A stretch of DNA of 64,000 nt from UBA5239 sp040394635 (lineage in GTDB: Bacteria; Verrucomicrobiota; Lentisphaeria; Victivallales; Victivallaceae), in assembly GCA_040394635.1 (NCBI GenBank), contig JBEBRW010000029.1, forward strand, positions 1 through 64,000, written 5' to 3'. This document shows positions 60,284-64,000 of the stretch, piece by piece (position 1 is the stretch's first letter; each line of letters starts with the position of its first letter). The translations under genes and the position numbers were made by a program. Under the pieces are notes generated by a model. That model ran no database searches. It was not told the origin of the DNA and saw nothing but the letters and a program-made list of their open reading frames with translations.

Positions 60284-60313
60284 TTGACAAATGACGATTT
60301 GAGGCCATATTAT
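60284..60313 (+). promoter_or_regulatory. Sigma-70-type promoter of the GH78-like gene
   Basis: TTGACA at 60284-60289, an 18-base spacer and TATTAT at 60308-60313, about 58 bases before the start codon. Confidence 0.7.
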
Positions 60314-60370
60314 ACTCTATGGATTGACGACTAGAACACGCAAAACGAGACGTTCGGAAAGGGGGTCCAG

Positions 60371-63187
60371 ATGGACAGGAATCATCAGCATGATATCCAG
60401 CAAGGGGAATGGATTTGGAAGAAGCATTTCACCAGCAATACCGATTGCTTTATGTTCGCCCACAAGATTTTTGCCTTGGACTCCGTGCCGAACGAAGCGG
60501 AAATGTGGATTACCGCCAATTCGGTTTACCAGCTCTTCATCAATGATGTCCTGATCGGATTCGGGCCCAGTTTCAACAGCAAAGATCACTCCATTGCCGA
60601 CCTTTATGACGTGTCGCACTGCCTGACGCCCGGAGCCAACCGGATTTCAGTGGTGGTTTACCACAGTTCCAGGTCGGCGGCGGAGATCAAGCCGAACGGA
60701 CTTTATTGCCAGCTCGAAATCGACGGCCAGTTCTTCCTCGGCACCGATAAATCGTGGCTGACCATGGAAGGCTTCTGCTATCAGAACGGCCGCGCCCGGT
60801 TCGCGCCGCATTCCTATTTCAATGAATTCATCAATATGCGGGTTATGCCCTCGTTCAAAATGACCCCGGACAGCGACCCCATGCCCTGGATGGCGGCGGA
60901 AAGCGAAGACAAGTTGCTGGCCAATCACTGGACCCCGCCGTCGCAGATTACTCCGACCGGCGTTTTCGGCGCCTCGATCGTGGAATCGCCCTCCAATACT
61001 AATAGCTGCGACGAAAACGGCGAGTTCAATCCCTCCGCCTGGGGTACGCTGGAGCAGAAATTTGCCCATACGCATTGTTCCTTCGTCCGCCGCTTCACAG
61101 GCGGGATATCGGTCTACGCGGCGCGTGCTTATATGTACAGCAATGCGGACATGGAGATCCCGGTGCGGATCATCGCCGATGACCGCTATATTTTTTACAG
61201 CAATCACTCCATGGTGAACAGCACCCTGTGTACCGAGAACCGCACCGCGGTTTCCGAGGCGCTGCTGCCGCTGCGGCAGGGCTGGAACTGCCTGCAGATG
61301 ATCCAGCGCGTCCGCGAGAATTCGATGGGCTTCGCGCTGACGTTCCCGTCCATTCCGGCGGGCACGCTGCCGCTGCTCAGCGCCCCGACCCAGGACGCAC
61401 CTTACGCCTGGGAAATCGTCGGCCCGCTGAAAATGCCGCTCGAAGACGCCACGCCGTCGATCGACTACGCCAGGCTCGAGCGCGAATTGTTCAGCCCGAC
61501 CCTCGCCAATATTTCCGACGCCTTTTCCTGGCTGCAATGCTGCACGCTGCACAATAAAAAAGTGGAAGACGCGCCCGAAGCGCTCCGCCAGGGCGATTTC
61601 CTGACCCTGAAACTCGACCAGCTGCGCATCGGGTTCCCGAAACTGACCCTGATCGCCGAGGACGGCGACATCGTCGACATCACCATCGGCAACCGGCTGA
61701 ATGAGGCTGGAATTCCGATTCTCGACGATGAAGCGCGCTGTACCCATACCATGGAATTGCGCAAGGATGAGAATGTTTTCTTCAAATTCATGCCGGTGGA
61801 CTGCACTTATTTGCAGATCGTGGTGCGGCAGGCCAGGTCCAAGATACTTGTGGACAACTGTGTTTTCTACGAAGTCGTGCGTGAGCAGAAGTTCGAAACG
61901 CAGTTCAGCTGTTCCGACGATGTGCTGAACGATATCTGGAAGATCGGGCAGGAAGTCATGCGCCGCAACGTGAACCAGACTTACCGCCTGAGCCACAAAG
62001 ACGACGAAACCATGTATATGCTGGACACCTACGGGCTGGCCGCCAATATGATCTGTACCTTCGGCGACTATCATTTCTCCGAAGCCATGCTGCGCTATTT
62101 CGCCCATGCCCAGTTCGAAAACGGCAACATCCCGGCATTGAGCTCGCATGAACAGTTCAAAACCCAGATCAACCACATGTCGTTTTTCCCGATGTGGCTG
62201 TCGTACCACTACCGCACCAGCGGCAACGATCAACTGGTGCTCGACCTGCTGCCCACGCTCGACCGCGCGGCGAAATTCTTCGAATCGCTGATCGACGACC
62301 GGTTCGGCATGATCGTGGATATCGACAAGAAATTCACCATTTACGGCGAAATCAACGACAACGTCGAGAACCTCTCCGGCTGCTCGACCGACGTGAACGC
62401 CCTGTACTGCCGTTTCCTGCTTTCCGCCGCCGAAATCTACCGGATCGTCAAGCAGGACGCCAAGGCCGCCCGGTGCATGGACGTGGCGAACTCGATTGTC
62501 CGGCTGCTCCACGCCTGCTGCTGGATTCCGACCGAAAAAGTCTTCTGCGACTCCTATTCCGAGGAGAACCAGGACGAAATCAGCTGCAACTCGTTCACGA
62601 ACATGCTGGCGCTCTTCGCCGGGGTCAAGGCTCCCAACGAATATCTCGATTACCTGAATTATTTCTTCGTCAACGATCCCCCGTCATCGGGTTACCCGGA
62701 GCAGACCAAGAGCAGTTACTTCAACTTCCTCTTTACCTACACCATGTTTGCGCTGCGCCAGACCGACTGGACCATCCGCTACCTGAAGGACTACTGGGCC
62801 AGCCGCATCGACTACAATGCCAAAGCCTGGAAGGAAGCCCCGGACAACGACGACCTGAGCGAAATGACCATGTCCAAAGGCAACATGATCGGCCCGAACA
62901 TCTTCCTGGTCCGCGAAGTCGCCGGCGTGCGCGCCGCGGAACCCGGGTTCACCACGATCTATTTCAACCCGGCGTTTCATTCGCTGAAATGGGTGAATCT
63001 GTCGCTGCAGACCGTGAGCGGCAAGATCCTGGTGAAATGGCAGGTGGAAGCCGACGGCAGCCTCGACGTCACTATCAACTCGAATTTCCCGATGAAGGTG
63101 CTGCCGGAGTTTTCATCCGAAGTCATGCAGAAAACCACCTTCCGGATCAGCGACAACATCACGCTGCTGGACCCGGAAAGCCGTTAA
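60371..63187 (+). CDS. GH78 alpha-L-rhamnosidase-like protein, divergent
   Basis: The 938-aa protein has the plan of GH78 enzymes: an N-terminal beta-sandwich with WIWKKHFTSNTDCFMFAHKIF and VYQLFINDVLIGFGPSF, further beta modules (about 200-500), an (alpha/alpha)6 barrel (about 515-860) and a C-terminal beta domain. The barrel starts with FSCSDDVLNDIWKIGQEVMRRN, as usual. The segment that normally holds the catalytic acid as D-E-R-x-G-W-x-G-D reads HKDDETMYMLDTYG here, so the active site is altered. There is no signal peptide. It could act on an unsaturated or uronic sugar instead of rhamnose, or have lost activity. Confidence 0.8.
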   Translation: MDRNHQHDIQQGEWIWKKHFTSNTDCFMFAHKIFALDSVPNEAEMWITANSVYQLFINDVLIGFGPSFNSKDHSIADLYDVSHCLTPGANRISVVVYHSSRSAAEIKPNGLYCQLEIDGQFFLGTDKSWLTMEGFCYQNGRARFAPHSYFNEFINMRVMPSFKMTPDSDPMPWMAAESEDKLLANHWTPPSQITPTGVFGASIVESPSNTNSCDENGEFNPSAWGTLEQKFAHTHCSFVRRFTGGISVYAARAYMYSNADMEIPVRIIADDRYIFYSNHSMVNSTLCTENRTAVSEALLPLRQGWNCLQMIQRVRENSMGFALTFPSIPAGTLPLLSAPTQDAPYAWEIVGPLKMPLEDATPSIDYARLERELFSPTLANISDAFSWLQCCTLHNKKVEDAPEALRQGDFLTLKLDQLRIGFPKLTLIAEDGDIVDITIGNRLNEAGIPILDDEARCTHTMELRKDENVFFKFMPVDCTYLQIVVRQARSKILVDNCVFYEVVREQKFETQFSCSDDVLNDIWKIGQEVMRRNVNQTYRLSHKDDETMYMLDTYGLAANMICTFGDYHFSEAMLRYFAHAQFENGNIPALSSHEQFKTQINHMSFFPMWLSYHYRTSGNDQLVLDLLPTLDRAAKFFESLIDDRFGMIVDIDKKFTIYGEINDNVENLSGCSTDVNALYCRFLLSAAEIYRIVKQDAKAARCMDVANSIVRLLHACCWIPTEKVFCDSYSEENQDEISCNSFTNMLALFAGVKAPNEYLDYLNYFFVNDPPSSGYPEQTKSSYFNFLFTYTMFALRQTDWTIRYLKDYWASRIDYNAKAWKEAPDNDDLSEMTMSKGNMIGPNIFLVREVAGVRAAEPGFTTIYFNPAFHSLKWVNLSLQTVSGKILVKWQVEADGSLDVTINSNFPMKVLPEFSSEVMQKTTFRISDNITLLDPESR

Positions 63188-63203
63188 CCCGGAACTTTTT
63201 TCT

Positions 63204-63404
63204 GTCCACGAAATACACGAAAAGACACGAAAAATAATAGGCTGCCAGACCGGCAGCCTATTTCATTTCATGAATAGAATATCCCTCTTTATTGCTCGCC
63301 CATTTTGATTAATTTTTGTGTATTTTTGTGGACAAAAAAATTCCCATGAGTGCCCGGAACGGGCGATCATTTTCGTGTTTTTTCGTGACTTTCGTGGACA
63401 AAAA
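63204..63404. repeat. CACGAA-type repeats (copy 2 and flanking half)
   Basis: GTCCACGAAATACACGAAAA-like units at 63204-63234 face inverted TTTTTGTGTATTTTTGTGGAC at about 63313-63340 and TTTCGTG units ending GTGGACAAAAA at 63371-63404. This fills the gap between two convergent genes. Apart from the hairpin at 63236-63262 nothing else is seen. Confidence 0.65.
63236..63262. terminator. Terminator-like hairpin after the GH78-like gene
   Basis: An 11-bp perfect stem (63236-63246 with 63252-63262) encloses a 5-base loop and is followed by TCATTTCAT. The T-run is weak, but the stem is strong and lies 49 bases after the stop. Confidence 0.6.
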
Positions 63405-63411
63405 TTCCCCG

Positions 63412-64000
63412 TTACAGGATCGGGGTCAGGAGGGCGCAGAGGTTTTCGCCGAACTGGCGGGCGAAGGAGGTGTTGCGCACTTCTTCGAGCGTGACCGCCC
63501 GGGAATTGTCGAGTTCTTCCTGGAACTGACGGCGCATGTCGTCGACAAAAACGGAGTGCTCGGCACAGAAATCCAGCTCGTAATTCAACCGGAAACTCCG
63601 CACGTCGCAGTTACTCGAGCCCATCAATACCCATTCGTTGTCGACGATCATGGCTTTGATATGCGAGAAGGTGTCTTTGCGTTTATAAATCTTGACGCCG
63701 TGCGCCAGAAAGGTGCGGTAAAGGCTGCTGGCCGCCCAGTCCACGTAAATATGGTTGTTGATGGCCGGCACGATCACTTTCACGTCCACGCCGCGCGCCG
63801 CCGCCATGGTCAGCGCCTTGACGAACGACTGGTCCGGCACGAAATACGGACTCATGATCCAGATCGTTTTCTTCGCCGTGACCGTGGCCGTGTAAAAAAC
63901 GTTCATCGACGCCCCGAAGTTCTGTCCGGGGCCGCTCGACACCACCCGCAGCACCGCTTTGCCCGTTGGCACCGGGTCGGGAAAATGTTCTTTGGACAGC
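63412..64000 (-). CDS. Cardiolipin synthase-like phospholipase D protein (5' part outside window)
   Basis: The visible 195 residues are the C-terminal half of a PLD-superfamily phosphatidyltransferase: VSSGPGQNFGASMNVFYTATVTAKKTIWIMSPYFVPDQ, then the second HKD motif FSHIKAMIVDNEWVLMGSSN with His, Lys and Asp in place, and YELDFCAEHSVFVDDMRRQF near the end. The frame stays open to the window edge, so the start and first HKD motif lie beyond it. Full-length enzymes join two phosphatidylglycerol molecules to cardiolipin. Confidence 0.9.
   Translation of the reverse strand, partial: LSKEHFPDPVPTGKAVLRVVSSGPGQNFGASMNVFYTATVTAKKTIWIMSPYFVPDQSFVKALTMAAARGVDVKVIVPAINNHIYVDWAASSLYRTFLAHGVKIYKRKDTFSHIKAMIVDNEWVLMGSSNCDVRSFRLNYELDFCAEHSVFVDDMRRQFQEELDNSRAVTLEEVRNTSFARQFGENLCALLTPIL

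Noticed and set aside
35..64000. Prophage, insertion sequence or plasmid genes
   Set aside because: No transposase, integrase, phage structural or replication protein was recognised anywhere in the window.

Overview
The window reads as a chromosome segment of a PVC-superphylum bacterium, most likely Lentisphaerota (Victivallis-like). This is inferred from gene content: pseudopilins with the [23 protein letters not shown] leader beside large secreted glycan-active proteins, many AraC regulators, a histone H1-like Lys/Ala/Pro protein and a Gram-negative cell plan (RND pump, lipoproteins, Tad pilus parts). No rRNA, IS transposase, phage or CRISPR was seen; one tRNA-Ser was found.

Layout. 0-7.3 kb: a SanA/YdcF-like protein, a secreted protein with two tandem domains, an AraC regulator, and a pseudopilin followed by a 1153-aa secreted clan GH-A hydrolase. 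7.3-12 kb: an RNA-repair locus with rtcR divergent from a DIP1984-like gene, a candidate structured RNA, rtcA and rtcB, driven by a clear sigma-54 promoter and closed by a bidirectional terminator. 12-19 kb: an exported beta-carbonic anhydrase, a second pseudopilin plus 1144-aa glycan-active protein on the minus strand, and two AraC regulators (one PocR-type). 19-23 kb: a leaderless-type (no signal peptide) sialidase-fold protein, a ROK repressor and an MFS transporter. 23-30 kb: an RND adaptor/pump/MarR operon, a flavin split-barrel protein, a decayed nitroreductase, a second MarR and tRNA-Ser. 30-41 kb: mfd, two GT39-type glycosyltransferases, mtaB, proA and a two-gene chromate transporter.

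41-49 kb is a minus-strand Tad/Flp pilus-type operon: rlmH, cpaB, an FHA-tadA fusion, tadB, tadC, a DUF192 protein, a second FHA protein and a PEGA lipoprotein. No pilin, secretin or prepilin peptidase is present here. 49-53.5 kb: two small paralogous membrane proteins, a lipoprotein, gnd, and the histone H1-like gene upstream of gnd. The stop of the H1-like gene overlaps the only position that gives gnd a complete N-terminus, and that codon is ATA. A T-tract-rich 450-bp region lies upstream. 53.4-64 kb: two tandem zinc-ribbon membrane proteins, a MATE transporter, a lipoprotein alpha/beta hydrolase overlapping a DUF4105 gene, a divergent GH78-like protein, and a phospholipase D-type protein cut by the window edge.

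The best leads are the ATA start and stop/start overlap of gnd with the H1-like gene, the end-paired RNA candidate inside the RtcR operon, the repeated AraC/pseudopilin/glycan-enzyme modules, and several families of hairpin elements whose arms are built from 7- to 10-bp units. All family assignments are from reading the sequence and recalled family features; no database search was run.
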